A stretch of 64,000 nt of DNA, taken from Davidsoniella eucalypti. Its lineage: Eukaryota; Ascomycota; Sordariomycetes; Microascales; Ceratocystidaceae. Numbering within the stretch: position 1 is the stretch's first letter; every line of letters starts with the position of its first letter. Below the pieces are notes generated by a model. It had not been told where the DNA came from and made no database searches. It was given only the letters and a program-made list of their open reading frames with translations. The stretch covers positions 1-64,000 of the forward strand of contig RMBW01000091.1 in assembly GCA_004009845.1 (NCBI GenBank), in the 5' to 3' direction. Shown here piece by piece: positions 23,472-35,968 of this stretch. The translations under genes and the position numbers were made by a program.

Positions 23472-25748
23472 ATGATGGGATATTCAACCGCTCCGCTACA
23501 TGCGGGCATGTCTGAGCGTCACCCGTTTGCGCCCTACTCGACGTCTAGCAACTACTACGGTAGCGGATCCCACTCGATCTCGCCGTTATCACAGTCCCAT
23601 TCTCACCCGCACTCCCACTCCCACTCTCACTCCCACTCTCACTCACATTCCCACTCGCTCTCACACCCTCACTCACATCCACACACGCCGTCAGCGCATC
23701 CGCCGCCGCTCGTCGACTATCAAGCTCGGCGAGGCTCGGACATAGTCCATCCAACGTCTGGCTTTCACCACAGCCCCCATTCTGCTCCCGTCCCCTCACA
23801 CCATCCAGCGCCGCCATATGCCACCCGCCCACCATCTCCACATCAGTACCGCCGCTACGACGCTGCCCAGTCTCCGTTTGACACACATGGCCCGCCGATC
23901 GGCCTGCCACCGCCTGGGTCCGGCCCGGTAGCAGGCCTCGGTGGGATGCCGTCCCAGGCTCGCCTACCATCACCACAGTCAATAGCACCGCCGTTGACCA
24001 AGCAGGAATGCCAGATTCCGGTGTCTCCATTCCGCTTCCAGACGACCCTCGAGACACCGACGAGCATGGTGCAACGCGACGACGAGATCCCAATCACCTA
24101 TCTCAACAAGTGCCAGAAGTACCGCATCATCATCTGCGACTCCAAGCCGCCAGCCTACTCCCACGGCACTAGCTCCGTCCAGTACCGCACTAGCATCCGA
24201 GTAAGTTTCGACGACGCCGGCCAACGGCGCGAGCCGGCCGCTGCTTGGGAGCTGTGGAAAGAAACCCGCGATACCCGCGCTGATGACGACAGCCGCCCCT
24301 CCGGAGGCTACCTCAGGGCCCTCGAGTTTATCGACGAAGGCGACCGTCGCCGGCCGTTTGGTACCGAGGTGCAGCTCGAGCGCCAGAACTTTGACGGGTT
24401 CACCGTGATATGGACCCCGGCTTCTCCTTTCCAGAACGTCCAGGCTGCCATCAACCTCCGTTTCAACTTTCTCTCTACCGACTTCAGCCAGACCAAGGGC
24501 GTCAAGGGCGTAGCTGTCCGGGTCGTGGCCAAGACTAGCATCTACAAGGGAGCCCCCGAATGCTCAGAGCTGTCGTACTGCAAAGCCAAAGTCTTCCGCG
24601 ACCACGGAGCCGAACGCAAGCTCGCCATCGACTCAGACCGTGTCCGCCGCAATATCGAAAAGATACGGCATAGCCTGCGCGGAACGGAGCGAGGTCTAGT
24701 TCCCAAGCGCAAGGATCGCATCTCAAAGCGTCTCCGCAATGTGCGTGCGGGCCGCTCCGTTCGCCGCACGCTGATCGACCGGGCCATCGAAGACGACAAG
24801 CTGCCCATCTCCGGCCTCGCCGGCCATGTCGACGAAGACGAGATGGACTGCGAAGATGACGGCTACGTGTCGCCCACCGAGAACCTGCAAATCCAGCTGC
24901 GCAGCCTGGAGCAGATGAGCCGCAGCGTGAGCAACTGCACCGTCTTCGTCCTGCAAGGCGAAGACGAGGACGATGCCGATCTGCACCCCGTTCGATTCTC
25001 GGAAGACCGCGGTGCGGCTGCCGGCACTGGCGACCCCTCGTCGAAGTCCAGGATGAACTCTGCGTCGTGGGCGTCTGGCCCAGATCATGCCAGTGGCGCC
25101 TCCGAGATGCAACCAGCGCAACGCGGTAGCCACGACCAGCTTATCCTATCCAACGCTACCGATGTCGATCACTCGTATCGCCCACCACTCCCGAGCACCC
25201 CCCGTGCGGTGGCGTGCTTCTATCTACGACGACAAGTGCCACAGCGCTCGTCTCTTCACTCGCCGCGCCAGCAACAGCAGCAGCAGCAGCAGCAACAGCC
25301 TCTACCCCCCGTACGGCTGACCCCGGAAAGCACCTTGTTCCGCGCTACCTATCTCATGCTACGCTCAGCCGACGAGCTCAGACGCCGGATCTCGGCCAAG
25401 TGGGATGTCGAAACATCCGCTTCCACGACACAGCTGATCTACATCAAGTCGCCGGGCCTCAAGGTCAGCATCGACGACGACTTCGTGCAGCAGATGCCCG
25501 AAGGCGCCGCCTACGACGTCGAGCTGCATCTCACGAGCGCCACAACCACCAGCCAGTCGCCATCCCTTCTCAACGCACCACGGACCTTGCCGTCAGTGTC
25601 GACTTTGGCTGGGCCTGCTTCGTTACCCTCCATCTTGAACATCGATTCGAGTGACAAAGGACGTTCTGCCGGCAAGACGACCGGCCATAACCATGTCTAC
25701 GAGATACGACTGACTCCTATTTCGCTTCCAAACGCGGCTCCCGTCTGA
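23472..25748 (+). CDS. Grainyhead/CP2-family transcription factor
   Basis: A DNA-binding regulator acting in the nucleus. In Neurospora crassa the grainyhead-like factor (csp-2) is needed for conidial separation and cell-wall remodelling. The ATG model gives 758 aa. Residues about 40-75 are a His-Ser dipeptide-rich stretch. The CP2 immunoglobulin-like DNA-binding domain spans about 185-385, with EIPITYLNKCQKYRI, then YRTSIRVSFDD, then PFGTEVQLERQNFDGFTVIW, and ends with KVFRDHGAERKL. A basic segment about 400-430 (KRKDRISKRLRN) may be a nuclear signal. The C-terminal ubiquitin-like dimerisation fold is recognisable from VACFYL to MPEGAAYDVEL (about 578-690). It is interrupted by a polyglutamine tract near 600-610. 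An internal GTAAGT at 24200 encodes the conserved RVSF and is not a splice site. No intron is needed in this exon. It is flanked by gene-poor DNA on both sides. Confidence 0.93.
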   Translation: MMGYSTAPLHAGMSERHPFAPYSTSSNYYGSGSHSISPLSQSHSHPHSHSHSHSHSHSHSHSLSHPHSHPHTPSAHPPPLVDYQARRGSDIVHPTSGFHHSPHSAPVPSHHPAPPYATRPPSPHQYRRYDAAQSPFDTHGPPIGLPPPGSGPVAGLGGMPSQARLPSPQSIAPPLTKQECQIPVSPFRFQTTLETPTSMVQRDDEIPITYLNKCQKYRIIICDSKPPAYSHGTSSVQYRTSIRVSFDDAGQRREPAAAWELWKETRDTRADDDSRPSGGYLRALEFIDEGDRRRPFGTEVQLERQNFDGFTVIWTPASPFQNVQAAINLRFNFLSTDFSQTKGVKGVAVRVVAKTSIYKGAPECSELSYCKAKVFRDHGAERKLAIDSDRVRRNIEKIRHSLRGTERGLVPKRKDRISKRLRNVRAGRSVRRTLIDRAIEDDKLPISGLAGHVDEDEMDCEDDGYVSPTENLQIQLRSLEQMSRSVSNCTVFVLQGEDEDDADLHPVRFSEDRGAAAGTGDPSSKSRMNSASWASGPDHASGASEMQPAQRGSHDQLILSNATDVDHSYRPPLPSTPRAVACFYLRRQVPQRSSLHSPRQQQQQQQQQQPLPPVRLTPESTLFRATYLMLRSADELRRRISAKWDVETSASTTQLIYIKSPGLKVSIDDDFVQQMPEGAAYDVELHLTSATTTSQSPSLLNAPRTLPSVSTLAGPASLPSILNIDSSDKGRSAGKTTGHNHVYEIRLTPISLPNAAPV

Positions 25749-28700
25749 ACATGCTAAAAAGTCCTGGTTTTATTTGTTACGCTTGCCACGATCATTCCAT
25801 CCTTGTCTTTTTTTTTTCTTTGTGTCATCTTCTTGCATTTCCTTAGTCTGAAATGATCCGGCATATCTTATTTCATGTGGAGTTTTTGTGTGTTGATATA
25901 GTCTTTATTTCTTTTTATTTCTTTTCTTTTCCTTTCTTTTCTAATGTATATCATCAGGGCAACAGATATCACGCGTACGAAGGCTACGTTTTTTTTTTCT
26001 TTCTTAGCTTTCACAAAATCTTTTCAAGTTTGTATCACTTGAAGAAGACTTGTTTCTTTTGGTTTTTTTCTCATCATTGAGTATTGCTTTTTTTTTTGTT
26101 AGTTTCGGTCAGATTTGCGGCTACCATTTTTTTTTCCGGGTTTAGAAACACTAGAAAAGACCAGTTTTTCACACTGCTCGTCAAGCCGTCATGTTATCAC
26201 ATGTTGGCTCTACAAACTACATATATTATAACCTTTTTACGCTATTCCACCATCGTTTCAATGAAACAACATGGTCTAATCTTTATAGAAACAGGATGTT
26301 TAGGTGATTGCGTTTCTGATGTGTACATGTACTTAAAAATTGAAAAGAAAAATTATTGAAAAAAAAAACCTGTTGGCAGCCTGTTTATTTCCCTGTAATT
26401 ACTGGCTCTTCAGCAGGTTTAGCTGGCATCCGGTACATGTTCTTTTACTATATACCTACACCTACAGATCTAGTTTGAGATGTCTTGAAACCTCGAGCCA
26501 TGCTAGGGATGTATCTCTATGCTAGAATGAGACAAGGCTACAGTCGCAGTTAACTAATCAATCTCAAACTAAGAAACAGGAAAAGGGTTAGTTATCCTTC
26601 TATGCTATTTACCATTTTTCTTTTTTTTTTTTTTTCTCTCGTCTTTCTTTCGATGCAAGGGCGGGATCCGATCCGGTAAAACCGACTCTGTGGATTCAAA
26701 CCACTGGGACCAAACTTGAGTGCTACACCTACATATATGTATGGTAGTAGTGGCCATGGCTGTAAAGCCAACCAAGAAAAGACATACACCCTTTCTTTCC
26801 CTTTGTTTGTGATTTGCATAGTCGGCTTCTCCGCCGGGTCTCTATTTCCTACCAAGTATACAAAGACAGAGACAATTATTGTTAGAACCATATTCAGCCA
26901 TATAGGAGTAACGTTGGTATCTCTGTTTATGTTTGGCTCTTATCTGAATCTTGTCACACAGTTCCATCTACTACTAGTCATACCACCGGGTCATAAGGGG
27001 ACTCGAACGTCTTTGGGGTTTTGCTTGGATACAGTGGCTCGTAACATATCCATCTTTTGTTAACCGCAAGCGATCCTCCTGCAAGAGCCTGACAGACCCA
27101 GCTGAACATGAGCCAACATGCTGGTAGTTTGATGCTCCACGTGCCGTTTCCACGTCCCTAGAGTTCCTGAAACCGCAAGACGAGGCGAATCAGGCTTCTT
27201 TCTGTGTATTTACTTTTGTAAATGCCCATGGTACTTTTTATTTCTTTTTGTTTTATTCTACGGCTTATTTTTTAGTCATTTCTGGAAAGCAGTCCTGCGT
27301 AAGATCTCGTATTTAGGGATACACAAAACAGGCGTGCTACGTATAAATGTGTGTGTATATGTAAAGCATATATCAGATACATCGTTATCTTAAATGGGTG
27401 GATCAGTTATCGAATAGCCGAGCCAAAGTACATACGTGTATGTCATGGGGAAAACCCTATATCTCAAGGCGTTCATGTGGCGTCCGATGCGTTGGCTTGA
27501 TCTATATAGATATGTGGTCGGTGTCAGCTAATGTATGTACGTATAACACAAAGAACACAGATTGCTTTGTTCAATACTAGTGATCTATTAAGTATCATGT
27601 GGTATTATTACTCTACTTTAGTTCTACAACAGCAAAAACGAGAATAGGTATATCGGCGAATTTAAACCGCTCCAAAGCCACTCTCTATAGAAATGAGCTG
27701 GAATTGGCCATAAATGATTTGTGATGTTCTGATTCTTATTGTCTTGCTTTCTTGGCATCTCGTTGGCGTAGACATATACGGTGATCTTTTCATCTCTCTT
27801 GTAGTCGTTGTTGGGATTCCGCTCGCATTCGGGTTCGATAAACCCTGATTACTCCCCATTTTATTGTAGTATTTTTGTGAAGGGTTATGTATAGTATAAT
27901 ATGTGCTCTTCTAGTGTATACAAAGTACGACCATACGCGTATCTGAGTAACAATAAATCTGATATATGAAAGTTACAGGGGCCAGACGAACCATTTATGC
28001 TACAGTTACAATTATTAGTATACATGTATATGTAAAACAAAGTGACAATACTACCGGCCTTTCCTTAGTGGTAGCAAGGTTGAGATTTGATTAACAATTA
28101 TAGCTTTGAACTATTTTATGATAATGCTACTTTATTATAGGCAGGCTATGGGATCGGTATTTACAACTATACTTTGGGTTCCAACTTTTTCAACACCGTC
28201 ATAAACACAAACTAGGTAGCCAGAAATAATAATTTGGAACCAACCAACATCTTTCTTTCGGATATCCAACAAAAGGGAAGAACTATGGAGAAATATCAGC
28301 TCAGACCGGGAAGTCCGTATGGACAAGGGGGCCTATGAATGATAGGTATAATTGGTGGTTAGACAAGCCATGATACATGACTATTGTATTGGATATACAG
28401 ATACAACTACAAACATAGATAACTAATGGTATTAACAAGATGAGTGGTAAAGAGGGAGAAACTGGAGCAAAAATGATGGTCTCCCTGGACATTCCAAACT
28501 CCGTGCTCTACAACTCTTCACTAATAGCTATAGCTCCAAAAGATTAATTAAAAAAATAAAAGCCACCGCTTTCATCTCTTCTCTCTCTAGTCGTGAAATC
28601 GCTGGCATGCCCATGCCTCATTTGTTTCTTTCTCCAAGCTGAAGAAAGGATCGGTGCTAAGTTCATGGGAGAGTGCCTTGTTATTTTGTTTTATTTTTCC

Positions 28701-31700
28701 CGTTATATGTAGTTCTTGCAAACGCTAGCATCAGGCATTGAACACTAGAAAGCCTTGTTAAACCAAACTCTTTTCTGGTCATAGATACGCCAAGCAACAA
28801 AGTTTAGATAAAAAGATAATGCTATCTCCGATACAAGAAAGAAAAAAAACTTCACGTAAAATGCGCCATAGTAACTATGGACTATCCAAACAAGGCAGCA
28901 GCAACCCCCTTAGTATGGCTTTTCACGCCACAATATTCGGAAGCCGGTGAGATGACGAGGGTTATAATCGGTGTGGCAAATTTGGCTTCACTAGAAGAGA
29001 TGAGCTTCATTTTCTCAACGTGGATAGATTATACAATTATATATTAGTTAGTTGCTGGATTCCCGTATTTTTCTTGAAATTTCATTCAAGAGGAATTGTA
29101 TATAAAAATCAAAGAAAATCAAATAAATCAAAGAAATACTACGGGAGGGAGGTTGGAATTGTTGGCGATGTAATTTAAGATACCAAGTGGTAGTTCCAGT
29201 TATTAATATGGCATTCTTTCTTCCTTCTTTTAGCTCGGCGTTAGCTTTCACTTTTCTATTTTTCTTCGTTAACGCTCAGACCTTCCCCGCTAGGCTTTCA
29301 AACCTAGCTTTAGGATTTCACTGGTGTCGGTTATTTGTTTGTTTTTGCAACTCTTTTCTCATTTTTTAACTATCGACTTGCTTCTGGACCTTTACTAATG
29401 ACGACTAGCTATATCTGCTAGCCAAATATTGGGTTCAGCTTGATCTTGGGCTCGTCATGGGGATATTGGCTGTACCGGCGTACGCTGTGTCTTATACCCA
29501 AGACGTCAAAACTCCTTTTTTGGCTATTAAGGGTGTGTCTTTAAGCACATATCGAATCGAGGTGCGCTACGATGAAGGTCTCTAACCTAGTTAGCTCCCG
29601 TATAATCTCTGTTTCTATAACTAGTACTTTTTGCATATGATATATCTTGCTATTCGAGTCTTTTTACCATTAGGGCAGTCACTGCCTATATGCATACCTG
29701 TCTATGGATAAGGAGACAATAAAATCATACAATAAGATTCAAAGGACACTTCATATATGGCAGTGATGGTCTAGTACAATTATTTTGGTATTTTACTCCA
29801 TTTTTGCCTGAAGAGGATAGATGACCTTGTATATACATATCGCTAACAGCCTAACAGCGTATATGTATATGCAAGCCATGGCAAGTCACTATCAACATAT
29901 GATAGTGCTCCCTGAAGCTGCAGCTCTAGATACAGTGCACCATGCTTATTGATATTGGTTAGGCATCTATATATTCTAGTTGTTCTACACTACTTCCCTC
30001 TATTTTATTAATGGTTGTTTCTAGTATTCTAGGACAGTTGATAGGAAAGCACAGATAGCTTTTTATCAGAAAGTCTAAATCTTAGCAGAGCATGGCTTGT
30101 CTTTTGCCAACCTAGATAGTGCACATGTAAGAAGACTATAATTCTATGTATGTAGATACATCAGTAATCTCTTTGTACGGCTCATAACAGTCTGTGGCTA
30201 AATGACTATATCATTTCTTTTACTGATACCCGGCATATACAGATAGGATCAAGTGTAGTATCATGGGTATGGGTATATCCCATCTTGGTAAAATGGCCAC
30301 ACAATACCATCACTCTCCCCTATAAGGTATGTTAAACTACCTCTTCAACGTATCTCTACCGCTATTTTTATGTACTTGCTAACTTGACAATGCAAGTATT
30401 AGTGGATAGGTTGACGTAGCCTGCATCTACCACCCACCCCTAATCGGTCTTCCCGTATTAACATTATATCAGGCTTAAATATATGTATATTCAGCTAGCT
30501 GGCCATGTTATACAACTACATGTATGTATGGATCAAACAAGGGAGGATCGTACACACACTGTGTACCTATATCTACGCCTATATGGGTTGGCTTATCCTC
30601 CAAGCCTATTTCCGCGTGCCATGGTTCTTATGTGCCCCATCCCTCCAGTGAAGCTTGGACCAGTCTGTCTCTGTCGATAACCTGTCAATGGCCAGATAGA
30701 TCTGGTTAGGCGCTAGAATATTTCAAATACTTATTATCAGCTACTACTCTTAACACTAATCATCATCTTGGTATCTTTTAGTACAGGTATGAGCAAAAAG
30801 GCAAGACTGAGTTGTGATTCACCTGATGGCCAATTTTATTAGGCATACATAAGCACATACGACGCAAAAACTACATGTATACAACTCAACAATACTATCC
30901 TGGTTGTGCTAATGTTAGTCCCCTTTATACCAATACTTCCAACAAGATATTGATATCAGGCGGATATCCTGCTGCTGTCGTCGTAGCTAGTGTCTCATTT
31001 TCCACTAAAACTTGGCAATAGGCCCATCAAAACCTGTTTTCTAATGTTGACTGTATCTTCTTTGATTCATAAACTAGGTATATCCCGTTATTCTATACGC
31101 TAGCCGAAGTTTTAGCATAGTTCCAATACATTGAGATTTAGAATTACGACCTTGATTGCTACAAACTATGTATTATATCAGCTAAGTACCGGCGGGCTAT
31201 AGTCCATTCGTTACCCGAAACACGCCACCTTCTAGCATTTATTAGTTGCTGATGACCTACCAGGCTTAGCCTCGGCCGGCGATATATGTGATTGCTCGTC
31301 AGACCATATTTAGCGAGCTTGGCCATTGATTCCCTTCCTTTCTATCTAACGGCATCGTAGTACCAAGAGTGGTCAAGGCACTATGCTTTACATTCAACAC
31401 TCTCAGATGAATGCATATGGAAGTCTCGTCATACTGCTTCATATGCAAAGCAAAAAAACCCCCATTTCACTAATGGTCATTTGAGTAGTTCTCCGACGGT
31501 GATAAAATATATCGTGCTGAGGTGACGTTTCCGTACCCGTCTTCGCCTAAATATATGCTTCCTTGTCTTCGATTGATTTGCAACACTACGGTTCTTATGT
31601 CTAATTACAGAAATGGAATGCTAATCATCCATTCTTCTCCTTCTTTATCTTTCTTCTGACTTCTCCGCTTAGACTAGTTCACCTCGCTTTCATTTGCTCG

Positions 31701-33436
31701 TACTTGTGAGTCAAGGATGTATCGAAGCTGCATGATCGCACATAAACTTAGCGTGACAATGCACATCTGGATACATCTACACATGTACATGGATGGATGC
31801 AACACGCAGGCTAAGCTGCATGACTGGCTCCTGTGTTAGTCAGTCGGCTACCTTCATATCCTTCGTCGTTGGGCTGCTAGTGGTTCATTTGCAGTTGTAG
31901 CAGCAATAACGGGAACAACAGAAGCCATAAGGTAGGAGCAAAGGACTTGCATCTCTCTGTTGTTGTTCAAGAAAATAGTCTAGAACTATGAAGCCGGGCT
32001 TGGGCCGTCGTTGAAGACAAAGACACTATACTACCATGATCTTTTTCTCTTACAAGAGCTGCAATGAGCTGCAAAATATGGAAGCAACATATTGTTTCTT
32101 TTGTCAGTGACCAGATATAACTGTTCAGATATGTTAGATCCATAGGGATTGTGAGAATAGCTGTTCCACAAATAGATCCCACTAAGTGCACGCTTAAGCG
32201 CATTAAGTGCTCTTGCCCCGTATATTAATCATTATTCTCTTTGGCATGACTGCCGCTCTGGTCTTATACTATCCAGATCCGTTGCTTATATGTCTTATGG
32301 AATCGATCAGTTGCGTTAATAGCTTATCTGCGTCCTGCACATTGATCCACTAGATGCAATATCCCAGTCGAATTTACAGCAAGGCTGTCAGTCAGCTGGT
32401 CAGGGATGGCACAGACCAGAAGCCACCAAGTAATTATGCAACAAAGCCACATCAACTAAACTACTACTAAGCTTCGGTGCATGACGGCCTAGCTATTCAC
32501 AACTACATGTATAAAACTCCTAGATATGACTATCACTAGTTACACTGGTTGTTACGATCAAGTCAGTCGGCCTTGAATCAAGTAGACGAAACATACTTAT
32601 GTAGAATCTGGCAGAGCACCGGAATGTCGAAGTCTGTCAAATCGAGATTATATTAATCTAGTTACTAGCTTCACATTTCCGCGTCTCAGGCTGGATCTTT
32701 CCATCTCCGTTCACATCGATATCGTATCACATACATTGTTGTATACAGATAGAATTCACGCTATCACACGCCCCTCCATCATGCATGACGAGATGTTGCC
32801 TAATCACCTAGTCAACCATCATCTAAGATAGTACATACATATATCTATAGTAGTATCTGCTAACATCGACACCATAAACAGTTCGATTCTTAAAGGATCT
32901 CATGGCATACGACCTGATAGAAGGCTGGACTTTCTCATCACACGGAATATCACGCCGATAGCCCACACGATGTGAATGGGAGTACCTCAGCTGGGCAGGG
33001 GTCGGTGCGTTCTTTCAATATTATTTGCACTAAATATTTCATGACTAAATATCATAATTAAAACAGCATCAGATATACAGATACACAGCAAGCCTCTTGT
33101 GATTATTTTCCATTTCTCCGATCGTATATGTAGGTATAGGTCAAATCCAAATATCCCCCAATCGATAGTCTATATGTACATTATGTGCGGTATGCGAGTC
33201 CTGCAAGCCTCACTATTTCAGCGGAAACAAGTACGAGGCTTCCATTGGCTAGTCAAATAGCAGCATCACAATGCATTATCTGGATCAATCAGATCTGACT
33301 TATACTAGTTGTAGCATAGCTTCCAACGCTAGCGCAAGCCCAACTTCGCCCAGTTATTTGGTGCCTTTTTCTCGTGCTAAAATTGACTATATTCATAAGC
33401 TGACACCTCTGCTATAGATATATGTAATATTTATCG
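25749..33436. other. gene-poor intergenic region
   Basis: The first part is T-rich, with several T runs between 25808 and 26130, and may hold the 3' UTR of the grainyhead-type gene. The remainder is AT-rich with many TACATA/TATGTA words. The frame 26716-27063 (+) is hydrophobic but lies over an equally open minus-strand frame, so I do not call it. No RNA gene was found by eye. Confidence 0.55.
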
Positions 33437-33802
33437 TCATTTGTATATAAGCCAGCGTTGACTCCAGTAACGCTTTCCGATGGCTACATTACAAGTCTTG
33501 TTTCTGGCCTCAATGACAAGAGAGTCGGTCCGCTTGTCTGGTTCTCCTAGGACATGCAGCTTACCTGAGCAATCCTTATCTTGCCATGGAGCTTTTCCAT
33601 TTTCATTTGTACATTTAGCATACGAACACACATGATATTCCAGGTCTAGCAAGACACACCCGCGATTTCCTATTACGACCAGGCTCAGCCAGCCATTAAC
33701 CCGAACCTTCTTGTTTATGCTGACTAAACTAGAAGCACAAGAAGTAGACACTATATCACATGTGCAGCACATAAGTATGTATCTGTACCGCATGTCCTTC
33801 AA
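33437..33802 (-). CDS. candidate small cysteine-rich protein, 121 aa, possibly secreted
   Basis: A single open frame with its own ATG at 33800-33802. The N terminus (MRYRYILMCCTCDIV) is hydrophobic but a weak signal peptide. The remaining chain has spaced cysteines (NRGC, YHVC, YAKC, DKDC, NKTC) and basic and charged stretches typical of small secreted fungal proteins. I recognise no family. It stands alone in a gene-poor region. A frame of this length is within what chance gives here, so this is a weak candidate. Confidence 0.2.
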   Translation of the reverse strand: MKDMRYRYILMCCTCDIVSTSCASSLVSINKKVRVNGWLSLVVIGNRGCVLLDLEYHVCSYAKCTNENGKAPWQDKDCSGKLHVLGEPDKRTDSLVIEARNKTCNVAIGKRYWSQRWLIYK

Positions 33803-34721
33803 ATAAACATAGCCAACTCATATGTTATTACTGGGTACTTTGCCTCCGCTTCAGCTTCCATTCTGCCACTCACGAGTCTTAGCCTTCGTGTTCTTGATAG
33901 ACGCACACCAGTCCTTCTTCGATTCGATTTGTTCCATCACCCAGTTTCTCTTCATACTGCAGTTGTTTTCTATCCGTGATCGACGCATCCCGCCAGTTCA
34001 AATGCAAATGAAACCACAAACAGACTCTGATTTGCTTTTTCCTATGCCGACTAGCTAAATCGGGGCGTATCTCTGGAGAAGTGCAATCACTTCTATCGTC
34101 GGTAAGGAAGCTTGTCCATTGTGGGCTGTCTGGTGTTGTAAACAGTTTGTAGTATTTACAACTAACAATTCCAAAATGTAGGTTACGCTAATTTTCTGCA
34201 CTAAATACATTCACGCACTCAATATTTACACACCGGCAAGTACAGATATATCTAGCATTACATATATGCCCATCTTTTTAGTTCATTTCTAGTTAGGGTT
34301 CACAAAATGTTCCATGAGAAACATGCAACTCCGTTTGATCTTCTTCAACCTCAACCGAGAGTGAGAATCCGAATCACCATGCCTCGGTCACTCCATCTTC
34401 TAGTCTCAAGAATTCGAAGATTCATGCTATCCTGTCTCGAGTTTAATCAGGGTTGTACGACATTTCTCCCAGGCCACGCCCTTTAGACGTATTTCCAAAG
34501 ACATGCAGATACTTGACCGACACATGTTTGATATGTATTTCTATCGTTCAACTTATTTATATGTCTAGTATCTGTATTCTTGTATTTGGGTTTCCACTGC
34601 TATTTAAATATACAAATGGGTGCTATATTTGGAGCATACAACGGGATTGGACATTTATAAAATTAGCCACATGAATGGATGTTTCTTAACGGAAGAAGAT
34701 ATAGCAAAACACAAGAATTTG
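33803..34721. other. intergenic, nothing recognised
   Basis: No gene, repeat or RNA seen. It ends at the probable 3' tail of the LINE remnant. Confidence 0.5.
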
Positions 34722-35957
34722 TGTTATTGTTGTTCTATTTATCCTCTTAGATCTACATAGTTTTTAGACTAATACCATTTTCTGAGTCCAGGCATTTACA
34801 AGCACAGGGTCGCCAACTGGGCACCATTTTCTTCTTCCTCACGCCTGATATGAAAGACCGAGCTCTATCCAGAGACCTGGCATCCGCTCCTAGGCTTCAT
34901 GTCCCTCACATTCTCATCTTTCCCCGTCCCTGTAGAAGAATTTCCATCTGAAGGTCTTACAAGGTGATTGTACGACTGTAGCCATGATACTTGGCTTGTT
35001 CTTCGTCCCATATCAGAGCTTTGGCTAGTGGCTGACTCCCTTTGAGAATGGCAAGCAGCTTTAGGGTGAATCGGGTACTCCAAGGTCTGGTTCATCTTTG
35101 GCAGGTCCATAAGTGAGTCCTATCTTTGTCTTTTCTGCATCTGGCACACGTGAGGACTGCATTCTTGTGCTTTCAGATGGTATGGTAGTCCTTAAAATCG
35201 CCGTGCCCGGATAGAGCAGCTAAAACTTTTCCTTGTATGTTTCTCGGTCCTCCTGGTACGGCTGAACGCTTCAGGTGGGGGGGGGTTCTACGTTCTTCAT
35301 TATCTCAAATGGCCACTTGGTTCCTAAACCACCTTTCAAAATTATCTTGCTGTCCTTCTTGTATTCTCCTTCTAGCTATGGCAACTCACATGAAAATGTC
35401 TTGGCCCTCATACATTCTGAGTTCCTGCCTAGATTGTCCCGGGTGCAGGTTCACTGCTCCTCCTCTTCGTTTCCATCTACACCTATCCAGGTACCCATAT
35501 GCAGTGTACCTTTCTGTTCTGGTGCTTTGTCTTGATGGCTTGGATGATGGTTTGTGCCCTGTCCACTTCCGCCTGTGATGAGCCTGGTTTATTCTTCAGG
35601 TTGGTCAGGCGGGCGATTATCGCTTGATTGTCCAGGCAAAGCCAGACTGTATCACAGTCCTTCAGGGTCTCCAGTTGTTGGTGTCTTGCTGCAGTTTCTG
35701 CTTTGTCTAGGCCCACCAGAATGGCTTCTGGTGGTGGGGTGTTTGGTGTCGCTGGAACTGGGTCGAAAGTTCCAGCTCCGTATGCAACAATAGGACTTCC
35801 CGAGGCTGCTCAGTATATCCCTGATGTGAGGAAGGGCCTGTCCGACCGCTCCCGACCTGAGGATGATTGCTCTCTTGAGTGGATGAGTTAGGTCTAGTTG
35901 ATACCATCTGACAGCTTCTCTTTTGACTGCATAGTCTAGCAAAATCTGCCCTAGGGG

Positions 35958-35968
35958 TGGTCGTACGT
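35958..35968. repeat. target-site duplication, left copy (TGGTCGTACGT)
   Basis: Identical to 37179-37189 and flanking LINE copy B. The tail of copy B starts directly after it. Confidence 0.85.

Noticed and set aside
23545..25133. Long minus-strand and alternative-frame ORFs over the grainyhead-type gene
   Set aside because: They are shadows of GC-rich coding sequence with a conserved domain on the plus strand.
26640..26760. Minus-strand tRNA suggested by a GGTTTGAATCC B-box-like word
   Set aside because: No matching A box, acceptor stem or anticodon arm could be folded around it.
26985..27030. GTTCGAGTC B-box-like word on the minus strand
   Set aside because: The T-arm stem does not pair, so not a tRNA.
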